NCBI GenBank assembly: GCA_910587075.1
Contig: CAJUKE010000009.1
Span: 9,697-73,696, forward strand
DNA: 64,000 nucleotides
Origin: an uncultured Muribaculaceae bacterium
GTDB taxonomy: Bacteria; Bacteroidota; Bacteroidia; Bacteroidales; Muribaculaceae
Direction: 5' to 3'
Under the pieces are notes generated by a model. That model was not told the origin of the DNA and did not search any database. It saw only the letters and a program-made list of their open reading frames with translations. Shown in pieces: positions 8,188 through 16,605 of the stretch. Every line of letters starts with the position of its first letter. The first letter of the stretch is position 1. The position numbers were made by a program, and so were the translations under genes.

Positions 8188-9993
8188 TCAACCTTCCGAG
8201 CGGTTGGCGCGCTTGCGCTCCAGCTCGTCGAGTATGATTTTGCGGATACGGATATGGTTGGGGGTGATTTCGGCATACTCGTCCTCCTTGATGTATTCGA
8301 GGGTCTCTTCGAGCGAGAACACCACCGGGGGAACGATTTTCGCCTTGTCGTCGGCGCCGGAGGCGCGCATATTGGTGAGTTTCTTCGACTTCGTGACGTT
8401 GATCACGATATCCTTGTCCTTGGCGCTTTCGCCTACCACCTGCCCGGCGTATACCTCGTCCTGCGGGAAGATAAAGAAGCGGCCGCGGTCCTGGAGCTTG
8501 TCGATGGCGTAGGCGTAGGCCGTGCCGCTCTCCATGGCTATCAGCGAGCCGTTGGTGCGGCGCTCGATGTCACCCTTCCAGGGCTGGTATTCGAGGAAGC
8601 GGTGCGCCATGATGGCCTCGCCGGCCGAACCGGTCAGCACGTTGTTGCGCAGGCCGATGATGCCGCGCGAGGGAATCACGAACTCCATGTGCACGCGGTC
8701 GGCCTGGGTGGTCATCGACACGAGGTCACCCTTGCGGCGGGTCACCATGTCAATCATCTTCGAGGCATACTCCTCGGTTACGTTGATCGTGAGCATCTCC
8801 ACGGGCTCGCACTTCACGCCGTCGATGGTCTTGATAATTACCTGGGGCTGGCCCACCTGCAGCTCGTATCCCTCGCGGCGCATCGTCTCGATAAGCACCG
8901 AGAGGTGCAGCACGCCGCGGCCGAACACGCTCCACTTGTCCTCGTCGTTACCCTTCTCGACGCGGAGCGCCAGGTTACGGTCGAGCTCGCGGGTGAGTCG
9001 GTCGTGGATATGGCGCGAGGTGACGAATTTGCCGTCGCGGCCGAAGAAGGGGGAGTCGTTGATTGTGAACGTCATCGACATAGTGGGCTCGTCGATGGCT
9101 ATGCGGGGGAGCGGCTCGGGATTGTCGAGCGAGGTCACGGTGTCGCCAATCTCGAAGTTCTCGATGCCCACCAGGGCGCAGATGTCGCCCGACGAAACCT
9201 CGCTGACGCGCTTGCGCCCCATACCCTCGAAGGTGTGGAGCTCCTTGATTTTCTGGCGGACAACGGAGCCGTCCTTCTTGCAGAGGCCGATCTCCATGCC
9301 CTCGCGGAGGGTGCCGCGGTGAACGCGACCCACGGCGATACGGCCGACGTAGCTCGAAAAGTCGAGCGACGTGATGAGCATCTGGGGGTCACCCTCGATG
9401 GTGGTCGGGGCGGGGATATGGCCGATTATGGTGTCGAGCAGGGGGATGATATCCTCCGTCGGCTTCTGCCAGTCGGTGCTCATCCAGCCGTTCTTGGCCG
9501 AGCCGTAGATGGTCGGGAAATCGAGCTGCTCCTCGGTGGCGTCGAGGTTGAACATCAGGTCGAACACCATTTCCTGCACCTCGTCGGGGCGGCAGTTGGG
9601 CTTGTCGACCTTGTTGATCACCACCACGGGCTTCAGCCCCATCTGTATGGCCTTCTGGAGCACGAAGCGGGTCTGGGGCATCGGGCCCTCGAAGGCGTCG
9701 ACCAGCAGCAGACAGCCGTCAGCCATGTTGAGCACTCGCTCCACCTCGCCGCCGAAGTCGGCGTGCCCCGGGGTGTCGATAATGTTGATTTTGGTGTCTT
9801 TATAGTTGATGGACACGTTTTTGGAGAGGATCGTTATGCCCCTCTCGCGTTCCAGGTCGTTATTGTCGAGTATCAATTCGCCGGTATTCTGATTCTCACG
9901 AAAGAGATTCCCGGCCAGAAGCATCTTGTCGACCAGCGTGGTCTTACCATGGTCCACGTGGGCGATGATAGCGATGTTGCGGATGTTTTGCAT
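8188..9993 (-). CDS. typA: Translational GTPase TypA/BipA
   Basis: Ribosome-associated GTPase involved in 50S assembly and stress adaptation. The 601-residue length is standard. The G domain has AHVDHGKTTLVDKML (G1), RERGITILSKN (G2), DTPGHADFGGEVERVL (G3) and NKVDKPNCRPDE (G4); domains II, III, V and the TypA-specific C-terminal domain (NVLTGSAGEAIMAHRF, GQVVGESAKDKDI, EEDEYAEITPNHIRIRK-like end) follow. A TAACTTTG box lies 35 bases upstream of the start. hisS follows at 60 bases. Confidence 0.96.
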   Translation of the reverse strand: MQNIRNIAIIAHVDHGKTTLVDKMLLAGNLFRENQNTGELILDNNDLERERGITILSKNVSINYKDTKINIIDTPGHADFGGEVERVLNMADGCLLLVDAFEGPMPQTRFVLQKAIQMGLKPVVVINKVDKPNCRPDEVQEMVFDLMFNLDATEEQLDFPTIYGSAKNGWMSTDWQKPTEDIIPLLDTIIGHIPAPTTIEGDPQMLITSLDFSSYVGRIAVGRVHRGTLREGMEIGLCKKDGSVVRQKIKELHTFEGMGRKRVSEVSSGDICALVGIENFEIGDTVTSLDNPEPLPRIAIDEPTMSMTFTINDSPFFGRDGKFVTSRHIHDRLTRELDRNLALRVEKGNDEDKWSVFGRGVLHLSVLIETMRREGYELQVGQPQVIIKTIDGVKCEPVEMLTINVTEEYASKMIDMVTRRKGDLVSMTTQADRVHMEFVIPSRGIIGLRNNVLTGSAGEAIMAHRFLEYQPWKGDIERRTNGSLIAMESGTAYAYAIDKLQDRGRFFIFPQDEVYAGQVVGESAKDKDIVINVTKSKKLTNMRASGADDKAKIVPPVVFSLEETLEYIKEDEYAEITPNHIRIRKIILDELERKRANRSEG

Positions 9994-10027
9994 CTTGCTT
10001 ATTTTCTAAATCTTCTTTTTCAAGGTG

Positions 10028-10061
10028 CAAAGTTACGCATTATTCGCGAATTATCCCGCAA
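10028..10061 (-). promoter_or_regulatory. Probable typA promoter
   Basis: Exact TAACTTTG -7 box on the minus strand at 10035-10028, with TTG at 10061-10059. The 23-base gap is at the long end of the usual range. Confidence 0.55.
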
Positions 10062-10093
10062 CCCCGCGAAAAACTCTCCTCCTACCCACCATG

Positions 10094-10370
10094 GAATCCG
10101 AATCGAAGCGTCCCCCCGGGTAAGCATCGACGCTGGTACGGAGCCGGTAGGGACGCTTTTCAAAGCGTCCCTACCCCATACGGACCGACGCCCCCTGCTC
10201 CGCGGTGGGAACAGGGGGCGTCGCTATGGATTATGGCGGCGGAGTCGCCGCGATTAGGCGCGCGTTACTTCGCGCGGCGGGGCGATTTTACGAAGAATTT
10301 GCGGGTGGAGCCGAAGGCGGGCGCCTCAACAACGCTCACGGTGCGGGAATCAACATCCTCGTAGTACTAG
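10094..10370. repeat. Long direct repeat, copy A
   Basis: About 277 bases closely matching 11055-11388. It holds, left to right, a leader, a 30-base palindrome (10146-10175, gggacgctttt/caaagcgtccc type), a GC hairpin with arms gacgccccctg and cagggggcgtc, and the last 33 codons of a lipoprotein gene. Copy A lacks a 57-base segment present in copy B, where the single palindrome is expanded into two inverted units. The match stops abruptly near 10370, where AT-rich DNA starts. Confidence 0.88.
10265..10366 (-). pseudogene. 3' remnant of a lipoprotein gene (paralogue of 11283-12230)
   Basis: In frame on the minus strand this piece encodes 33 residues ending in GSTRKFFVKSPRRAK and a TAA stop. 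That is nearly identical to the last 33 residues of the intact lipoprotein at 11283-12230, differing at Ser/Thr, Glu/Val and Val/Ala. An in-frame TAG (10369-10367) sits immediately before it and homology ends there. No start or lipobox remains, so it is a truncated duplicate, apparently cut where the CHAT-like gene segment begins. Confidence 0.8.
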
Positions 10371-10417
10371 CCGCAAATTCAGCAAGTTATGAACCTTGTT
10401 ATAGTAAAAAATGCGGA

Positions 10418-10984
10418 TCATACTATTGTAAAGCCAAGCTTACAAAGTTGTTTTTGATAATCCTCCATATGCTTCTTGATCGTTGACATCGTGGAGTAGG
10501 AGAAGATTTGATGAAAGTACGCAAGTTCGTTAATGAACGCTGCAGTAGCATCAACACATTCCGTATAACCCGACACAGTTTTTGCACCAACATTCCTTTT
10601 AAAGCGGCGTATAATATCGTCTTCACAATTCAGAGTCTCACAAGTGCTGAAATGTATATGACGATTTAAGAACGACTCGAAAGGAGCAGACATTTCGGCT
10701 AAATCATCAAATGATACCGAGGACTTCCCATTTTGAGTTAGACACAGATTTTCAGGCTTTCCGTGGAAACTGAAATATACTACACCAAATTTATTTTGAA
10801 AATGCTTATCTCCTATTTTTCTGAGGTAGTATTCAAGTTCTTGGCGAGTTGCAATTTGACGATATATATAGTCTATGCCCATAGCCTGTTTCATAAATTC
10901 AAGAAGCGGCAATGCGGCGAACTGGTTTTCTGTTCGATACTTAGCGAACTCGCCTGTTTCAAAACAAATTATTCCTTTTTCCAT
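10418..10984 (-). CDS. CHAT/caspase-fold-like predicted cysteine protease (DUF6642-like)
   Basis: A 188-residue protein with codon use much richer in A+T than its neighbours. Two hydrophobic strands end in a conserved His (VVYFSFHGKPENL, His74) and a conserved Cys (IHFSTCETLN, Cys115), the layout of the catalytic dyad of CHAT/caspase (clan CD) peptidases. The start GIICFETGEF and the spacing also recall the uncharacterised DUF6642 family as I remember it; no search was possible. There is no signal peptide, so it is probably cytoplasmic. A perfect promoter lies 6 bases upstream, implying an almost leaderless mRNA; the ATG at 10984 is chosen because the upstream TTG overlaps the -7 box. The gene stands alone inside a duplicated repeat, suggesting acquisition by transfer. 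Function unknown. Confidence 0.65.
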   Translation of the reverse strand: MEKGIICFETGEFAKYRTENQFAALPLLEFMKQAMGIDYIYRQIATRQELEYYLRKIGDKHFQNKFGVVYFSFHGKPENLCLTQNGKSSVSFDDLAEMSAPFESFLNRHIHFSTCETLNCEDDIIRRFKRNVGAKTVSGYTECVDATAAFINELAYFHQIFSYSTMSTIKKHMEDYQKQLCKLGFTIV

Positions 10985-10990
10985 ATTTCG

Positions 10991-11021
10991 CAAAGTTAAT
11001 CATTTTCGGTGACATATCAAA
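10991..11021 (-). promoter_or_regulatory. Promoter of the CHAT-like gene
   Basis: TTTG (11021-11018), 19 bases, then exact TAACTTTG (10998-10991) on the minus strand. The ATG is six bases past the -7 box, so the transcript should be leaderless or nearly so. Confidence 0.75.
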
Positions 11022-11054
11022 GGAGCATTTAAAAATTTCAAGGCCTATGACCTT

Positions 11055-11388
11055 GAACCCGAACAGAAGCGCCCACCCGGGTAAGCATCGACGCTGGTAC
11101 GGAGCCGGTAGGGACGCTTTTCAAAGCGTCCGCATCATAATCGCTTCAAGCCGGGGCCATCCAGGCGCGGACGCTTTGAAAAGCGTCCCTACCCCATACG
11201 GACCGACGCCCCCTGCTCCGCGGTGGGAACAGGGGGCGTCGCTATGGATTATGGCGGCGGAGTCGCCGCGATTAGGCGCGCGTTACTTCGCGCGGCGGGG
11301 CGATTTCACGAAGAATTTGCGGGTGGAGCCGAAGACGGGCGCCTCAACCTCGCTCACCGAGCGGGAGTCAACATCCTCGTAGTACCAG
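11055..11388. repeat. Long direct repeat, copy B
   Basis: Matches copy A (10094-10370) with an extra 57 bases. It includes the 3' end of the intact lipoprotein gene and its downstream hairpins. The arms at 11107-11133 and 11167-11193 are a perfect 27-base inverted repeat with a 33-base loop, and each arm is itself palindromic, like a paired REP (BIME) element. Confidence 0.88.
11107..11193. repeat. BIME-like paired palindromes
   Basis: Two 27-base arms (11107-11133, 11167-11193) are exact reverse complements, and each contains a ggacgctttt/aaagcgtcc-type palindrome. Copy A has only one fused 30-base unit (10146-10175). Confidence 0.8.
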
Positions 11389-12230
11389 TTGTAGGAGCTG
11401 TAGCCGACGCGCTCCGACGAGATGGCGCCGACGCTGTTGAGCGAGTAGCTTACGTTGCTGGTGCTGGTGTAACCGTCGTCGTCAACCTCGGAAACCACCA
11501 TCGGCAGTGTCTTGGGACCCTTGCCGAAGAGGCCGCAGGCGGCGAAAGCGTTCCACTCCGTGTCATCGTTCACAATCCGCGAGATGGCGAACGGGTTCTG
11601 GCGGTAGGCGTTTGCGGTTGTGGAGTAGTCGAGGTCGAAGTTTTCTGTGTATGTCTCCTTGTAGCGCCCCTCGGTCTCGGTCACTTTGCATACTGCCTTT
11701 ACCATATTGCCGCTCTGCCAGGTGAGCTTCGTGGTGCTGTTTTCGGCATATTTTTCGGTCGAGCCGTCGGAGAGGTCCTTCTCGGTCTCGCTCATCTTGG
11801 TGGTCACGGTGGTGAGGTTGCCGCTGCCGTTGTAGGAGAAGGTTATGGTGCCGCTACCTTTGATCTGCACCTTGTCGCCGCCGTCGACCTCGGTCTCGTT
11901 CCAGGAGGAGGTGAGCTGCGTGATGTACCCTTTGTCGTTGAACTTCACCTTGTAGCGGTCGGCGCCGTTGTCCGAGCCAACGGCTTCGAGCGTCCCCTTG
12001 GAGTAGTTAATGGCGATTGTGCCGTAGCCGGTCGAGAGGCTAGTCACGCGCCCCTTGGAGTCGTAGTCAAACGAATAGCCGGCCACCGACGAGAGGCGTT
12101 CCCCCTCGATTTCGACCACGCCGCCGGTGCCGTCGCCACCCTTGTCGTCGTCATCGTCGCCGCAGGAAGTGAGGGCGGGCACCATCATAGCGCAGAGCGC
12201 CATGGCGCCCAGAAGTCTGAAAGTTTTCAT
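11283..12230 (-). CDS. Bacteroidales surface/periplasmic lipoprotein, DUF4595-like
   Basis: A 315-residue predicted lipoprotein. The start MKTFRLLGAMALCAMMVPALTSCGDDDDD gives a hydrophobic leader and a lipobox LTSC followed by an Asp run, the known Bacteroidetes surface-export type signal. The body is Ser/Thr/Asp-rich with repeated beta-hairpin phrases such as YSFDYDSKGRVTSLSTGYG, YKVKFNDKGYITQLTSSW and TITFSYNGSGNLTTV, resembling the DUF4595/RHS-like beta-sheet proteins of gut Bacteroidales. Role unknown. Its 3' end lies inside repeat copy B and a truncated paralogue is at 10265. The longer open frame upstream lacks a signal and was not used. Confidence 0.72.
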   Translation of the reverse strand: MKTFRLLGAMALCAMMVPALTSCGDDDDDKGGDGTGGVVEIEGERLSSVAGYSFDYDSKGRVTSLSTGYGTIAINYSKGTLEAVGSDNGADRYKVKFNDKGYITQLTSSWNETEVDGGDKVQIKGSGTITFSYNGSGNLTTVTTKMSETEKDLSDGSTEKYAENSTTKLTWQSGNMVKAVCKVTETEGRYKETYTENFDLDYSTTANAYRQNPFAISRIVNDDTEWNAFAACGLFGKGPKTLPMVVSEVDDDGYTSTSNVSYSLNSVGAISSERVGYSSYNWYYEDVDSRSVSEVEAPVFGSTRKFFVKSPRRAK

Positions 12231-12397
12231 TGATAGAATCTGTATATATTGGTTGATTGTGTAACTTACAGTGTTTTGCGTTAACAACCGCGAATATACT
12301 ACTTTTTCCGACTCCCCCGCCAAATCGCGATGTTAATTACGCACCCTCTGACAAATAATTACGAATGTCAAACAGCATACACGGAGAGCGGATACTG

Positions 12398-13348
12398 TCA
12401 TCGTAGGCTTAGTTTCGATGTCGTTGTTTTGCCGTGCCTGCATACAGAGATTACATAAATCCCCCTACCAAGCACATCATTGTAAGATGCCAGTTCCGGC
12501 CCTTGGTACACGACTACCCCATCAAGCGAGAATATACGCGCCTCTCCCTTATCCCCGTCAAATGAGGTATTAACCACTACCTCCTCCACGTTTGCGAGAT
12601 CGTCATATTTCGGAAATTCTTTCTTTGCCACAGATGAAGAAAAGGCATTGTACGCGGTAACTTCAAGCCAACATTTTCCCCATTGGTCTATTCGTGCTAT
12701 GAATACCTCTGTTCGGTCTCCTTGACTGTATTCCTTTTTCCTAATATCCGATATATCGTAAGCCTGAGTCAACTGAACGCAGATGCGGTCCGCGCCTTTC
12801 GAATCCACAACAAAAGACATACTATACAAGGCTTCATCTCCGGGGGTGAAGTTGAAGCTATGCATAGCTTCAATTACAGGAGCCATGTCTATATGGAAGG
12901 GATACACCTCGGTAGTATATCTTTTGCTTCCAATTTTATAGTCACATATAAGTATGGACTCAATAAAACCGCCCTCATCGACTTGGAAATCTTCCGGATT
13001 ATATACTCCCGAAAACAGGAAATCCTCCGTACCCGTGCGAGCCGCTTGCTCGAAAAAACCATCACGATTACGCAACATCAGCTTCCACTCATAATCCGTG
13101 ATGGCTGATTTATCCACATCGTCAACGCTAAACACGTATTTCCTGAAAGCTGAGATTACATAATCCTCACAGTCATAGCAGACAATGCCGCCCTTGATTT
13201 CAGCCGCATCGATTGACAAGTCTTTCGTTCCACACCTGTTAACGGTCTCAAGCGCTTCATGACTATACGCGTCTGTCGATTCTGACGCGTTAACCATTGG
13301 CGCAATCGCTAAGAATGATAATAGCGTGGCAGTTAAATAACGTTTCAT
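12398..13348 (-). CDS. Secreted protein with T9SS-like C-terminal tail, function unknown
   Basis: A 316-residue protein, A+T-rich compared with its surroundings. MKRYLTATLLSFLAIAPMVNA is a signal peptide and sets the start. The middle has no family I recognise (charged, few motifs; CYDCEDYV near residue 60). The last ~50 residues (GEARIFSLDGVVVYQGPEL, VLGRGIYVISVCRHGKTTTSKLSLR) follow the pattern of type IX secretion C-terminal sorting domains: a bent beta-hairpin, G.YVI..., and a basic end. If correct it is exported across the outer membrane. Possibly horizontally acquired, given base composition. Confidence 0.65.
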   Translation of the reverse strand: MKRYLTATLLSFLAIAPMVNASESTDAYSHEALETVNRCGTKDLSIDAAEIKGGIVCYDCEDYVISAFRKYVFSVDDVDKSAITDYEWKLMLRNRDGFFEQAARTGTEDFLFSGVYNPEDFQVDEGGFIESILICDYKIGSKRYTTEVYPFHIDMAPVIEAMHSFNFTPGDEALYSMSFVVDSKGADRICVQLTQAYDISDIRKKEYSQGDRTEVFIARIDQWGKCWLEVTAYNAFSSSVAKKEFPKYDDLANVEEVVVNTSFDGDKGEARIFSLDGVVVYQGPELASYNDVLGRGIYVISVCRHGKTTTSKLSLR

Positions 13349-13760
13349 TGAATATCGGTTGTTATATTTTGGAGATTGCTTGTGGTAGAATGTCGCAAAA
13401 CACATTAGTCGCGCCGAAATGGAAGCATTGTAATCCATCAAAAAGAAACAGCTAACCATATCGTACGCAAATGTAAGGCGTAATTTCCAATAAAACAAGC
13501 CATATTACATAAAAAAGGCTTATCTACCGCTGATGGAAGCGATGGAAACAATGGTTGTGGACGCTTCGCGCGGGGCGGAGTTGCATTATCGCATTCGGAG
13601 GCGGGGCGGAGTGATGTAAATTCGCGGTGTCGGCGATGGGAACGACGCGCTTGACGACGGACTTTGACATTTTGGAGAAAACTCGCCCCGCCATCAGCTT
13701 GGGAGACGCTGGGGGCGGGGCGGTGAGGATTCAGGGGGATGGATGGTCGCGCGGAAGCGG
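13349..13760. other. Intergenic stretch without a recognisable gene
   Basis: About 410 bases. It includes an imperfect GC hairpin around 13683-13724 that could end the acyl-CoA synthetase-like transcript, and G-rich text at 13560-13620. No open frame, RNA gene or exact promoter was recognised. Confidence 0.5.
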
Positions 13761-15413
13761 TTACTTGTAGAGGAAGCGGCGGATGGAGTGCTTGGGGGTT
13801 TTCTCGAACTCCTCGGGACGGATTTCGATTTCGGCGACGCGGGCGTAGGCGGGGAGCTGCCGGTTGAACTCGGCGAGCGAGGCGTGGATCTTTGCCTCGG
13901 CGGCTTCCTTTGTCAGCGACGCCTTGCGGGCCGCCTCATAGTCGGGGTGCACCAGGGCGACGATGCGCCCGCCGCGGTCAACGACAACCGACTCGGCCAC
14001 GAGCTGGTGGCGGTTGAGCACGTTCTCGATCTCCTCGGGGTAGACGTTCTGGCCCGACGAGGTGAGTATCATATTTTTGTCGCGGCCGCGGATGTAAATG
14101 TAGCCGTCGTGGTCGATGGTGCAGATGTCGCCCGTCTTGAGCCACCCCTCGGGGCAAAGGGCGTCAACCGTGGCCTCGGGGTTCTTGTAGTAACCCATCA
14201 TGACGTTGTCACCCTTCACGAAGAGCACGCCGGGGATGTTGAAGCGGTCTTCCGAAAGGATGCGGGCCTCCATACGGGCGGTCAGACGGCCACAGGAGCG
14301 TGGACGGGCCGTCTCCCACCACTCGTAGGTGATCAGCGGGGCGCACTCGGTCATGCCGTAGCCCACGGTGAAGGGGAAGCGGATTTTGCGGAGGAACTCC
14401 TCGACGTCGGTCGAGAGGGCGGCGCCCCCGAGTATCAGCTGGCGGAGCTCGCCGCCGAAGGCGCCGAGCAGCTGTCCGCGCACCTTTTTATAAATGAGGC
14501 CGCGGATGCCGGGGATGGCAGTGAGCAGTCGCATAAGGGGCTTTTTAAGCGCGGGGAACACCTTGGAGCGCACGATTTTCTCGATAACCAGCGGCACGGT
14601 GATAACCAGTTTGGGCTTGGTGGCGCCGAAAGCCTTCAGCACCGTGTTGGGCGACGGCACGCGCCCCAGGAACGTGATATGGCAGCCGCGGCAGAAGGGG
14701 AAGAGGAACTCGAACACGAGGCCGTACATATGGGCCAGCGGGAGCATGCTCAGCATCGAGTCGCCGGGATAGAGGAAGTCGATGCGGTCGAGGCCGAACT
14801 TAACGTTGCTCCATAGGTTCTTATAGCTCAGCATCACACCCTTGGGGTTGCCTGTCGAGCCGGAGGTGTAGTTGATCAGGGCCATCTCGCCCGGCTCGGG
14901 GATGTGGCAGTTGACCGCCTCGCGGTCGAGCCCGCCGGGATAGATTTTGGCGAACGTCTCCTCCAAGTTGGCGGCGGCGTCGCGGAGCTCCTGCTTCGAA
15001 GAGAACACCACCTCGAAATCAGGCAGCAGGATCTCGGCTTCGAGCAGGGGCATATTGGCGAGGTTGAGCCTGTCGGCCACCGCTTTCTCGGTGAAGAGCA
15101 CGCGGGCTTCGGAATGGGTCACGAGCGTCTCGACGCTGTCGGGGTGAAACTCGTGGAGCAGCGGCACCACCACGGCCCCGTAGGAGAGTCCGGCGAGAAA
15201 CGTCACCGCCCAGGCGGCTGAATTCTTGGCGCACAGGGCCACGCGGTCGCCGGGACGGAGCCCCATGGCGCGGAAAAGGATACGCACTTCGGAGATGTGG
15301 CGCGCCACATCCTTATATCTGTAAGTCGTGCCTTCGAAATCGGAAAGAGCCGGGCGGTCCCAGTTGGCCCGTATGCTGTCGAGTATGGAGGGGATAAGCT
15401 GCGATGAGTCCAT
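13761..15413 (-). CDS. AMP-dependent synthetase/long-chain acyl-CoA ligase family
   Basis: Adenylate-forming enzyme of 550 residues, of the fatty acyl-CoA synthetase type. Visible motifs are the P-loop-like INYTSGSTGNPKGVMLS, YGMTECAPLITYEWW, and the C-terminal hinge GWLKTGDICTIDHDGYIYIRGRDKN with the catalytic lysine region (YPEEIENVLNR). It would activate a carboxylic acid with ATP and pass it to CoA or an acyl carrier. Divergent from a TlpA-like gene across a 139-base spacer. The acid substrate cannot be inferred. Confidence 0.88.
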   Translation of the reverse strand: MDSSQLIPSILDSIRANWDRPALSDFEGTTYRYKDVARHISEVRILFRAMGLRPGDRVALCAKNSAAWAVTFLAGLSYGAVVVPLLHEFHPDSVETLVTHSEARVLFTEKAVADRLNLANMPLLEAEILLPDFEVVFSSKQELRDAAANLEETFAKIYPGGLDREAVNCHIPEPGEMALINYTSGSTGNPKGVMLSYKNLWSNVKFGLDRIDFLYPGDSMLSMLPLAHMYGLVFEFLFPFCRGCHITFLGRVPSPNTVLKAFGATKPKLVITVPLVIEKIVRSKVFPALKKPLMRLLTAIPGIRGLIYKKVRGQLLGAFGGELRQLILGGAALSTDVEEFLRKIRFPFTVGYGMTECAPLITYEWWETARPRSCGRLTARMEARILSEDRFNIPGVLFVKGDNVMMGYYKNPEATVDALCPEGWLKTGDICTIDHDGYIYIRGRDKNMILTSSGQNVYPEEIENVLNRHQLVAESVVVDRGGRIVALVHPDYEAARKASLTKEAAEAKIHASLAEFNRQLPAYARVAEIEIRPEEFEKTPKHSIRRFLYK

Positions 15414-15552
15414 TCTGTTTATGATTATTTAATGTGATTTTTTCCTCTATATAACAAAAAAATAGCTTACTTTGTCGGGGAAAACCACCTGCGGGAACGG
15501 CTTTGATGCCATCCTACCCGCGAATTTAAAAAACTTTAAGTATTTTAACAAG

Positions 15553-16605
15553 ATGAAATCGAGATTTTTAACAATAGGGGCCGCCGCCATCATCGCGGCC
15601 TGCTCGGGCGCCAACGCCGCGCAGGGCGACGGAGGATACCGCGTCACCGTGCAGCTCCCCGAGGAGGACGACGAGATGATGGCCTTCCTCGTTAACTACG
15701 ACACCAACGCCAAAATCGACTCCGTGATGGTCGAGGAGAGCCGGGCCGTGTTCACCGGCAAGGTGGCCGAGCCGGTGGCCGCCCGCGTGATTGTCGACGG
15801 CCAGCGCCGCGGCACTTTCATCCTTGAAAACGCCGAAATGGAGTTCGGCGGCAACAAGGGCCCCTCCTCACCCCTCAACGATGTGATCACCGACTTTTCA
15901 AAGAAGAGCGAGGCCCTTATGGCACAGGCCCGCGCGCTACCCCAGGACTCCGCGTCGCTCCCGAAACTCCAGGCTCTCGAAGACCGCTACTACGCCCTCC
16001 AGGACTCGGTGATGCTGGCCAATATCGACAACCCCGTGGGCTACATGCTCTTCTGCGGCGACGCTTGGTCGCTCTCGCTGGCCGAGCTGCGCGCCGAACT
16101 GGAGAAACACCCCTCGCTTAAGAAGTACGAGCGCGTGCAGAAACTCCTCGCCAGCGCCGAAGCCAAGGAACGCACCACCCCGGGCCACAAGTTCGTCGAT
16201 TTCACCATAAAGAACGACTCCGTGAGCCAGAGCCTCTCCGACTACGTCGGCAAGGGGAAATACGTCCTGGTTGATTTCTGGGCATCGTGGTGCGGCCCCT
16301 GCATCCGCGAGACCAAGGTCATCAAGGAGATTCTCAAGGAGTTCGGCCCCCAGGGGCTTGAGGTGCTCGGAGTGGCCGTTTGGGACGAGCCCCAGAACAC
16401 CCTCCGCGCCATCGAGCAGCACAAACTCCCCTGGCCGCAAATTCTCAACGCGCAGTCGGTGCCCACCGAACTCTACGGCATCTCCGCCATCCCCTGCATC
16501 ATCCTCTTCGGCCCCGACGGCACCATCATCAGCCGCGACAAGCAGGGCGACGAGCTCATCGAGGCTGTCCGCCAAGCCCTGCGAGGCGAAGCACCCAAGG
16601 GGTGA
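15553..16605 (+). CDS. TlpA/ResA-like thioredoxin lipoprotein
   Basis: A 350-residue exported thiol-disulfide protein. The start MKSRFLTIGAAAIIAACSGANA carries a lipobox AAC; the upstream open frame has no signal and was not used. The N-terminal half resembles DUF4369-type domains found before thioredoxin folds in Bacteroidales. The C-terminal thioredoxin has APGH-like entry (TPGHKFVDFTI), FWASWCGPCIRETKVIKEI with the CxxC pair, and cis-Pro GISAIPCIILF. Probably anchored in the periplasm and involved in disulfide reduction. Its last 50 bases overlap the 3' end of the convergent VanZ-like gene. Confidence 0.85.
   Translation: MKSRFLTIGAAAIIAACSGANAAQGDGGYRVTVQLPEEDDEMMAFLVNYDTNAKIDSVMVEESRAVFTGKVAEPVAARVIVDGQRRGTFILENAEMEFGGNKGPSSPLNDVITDFSKKSEALMAQARALPQDSASLPKLQALEDRYYALQDSVMLANIDNPVGYMLFCGDAWSLSLAELRAELEKHPSLKKYERVQKLLASAEAKERTTPGHKFVDFTIKNDSVSQSLSDYVGKGKYVLVDFWASWCGPCIRETKVIKEILKEFGPQGLEVLGVAVWDEPQNTLRAIEQHKLPWPQILNAQSVPTELYGISAIPCIILFGPDGTIISRDKQGDELIEAVRQALRGEAPKG

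Noticed and set aside
10201..10235. GC hairpin gacgccccctg/cagggggcgtc as a transcription terminator
   Set aside because: No T-run follows on either strand, and it is part of the duplicated repeat, so it is reported there rather than as a terminator.
8182..10257. 691-residue open frame on the plus strand opposite typA
   Set aside because: It is antisense to a clear TypA with all GTPase motifs. High GC makes long antisense frames common and this one shows low-complexity His/Val/Glu text and no domain.
10389..11056. Possible target-site duplication at the edges of the CHAT-like insert (atgaaccttg against atgaccttg)
   Set aside because: The match is short and imperfect and does not lie exactly at the repeat borders.
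13560..13760. G-rich intergenic text as a G-quadruplex or rRNA fragment
   Set aside because: Runs are short and irregular; no rRNA signature was recognised.
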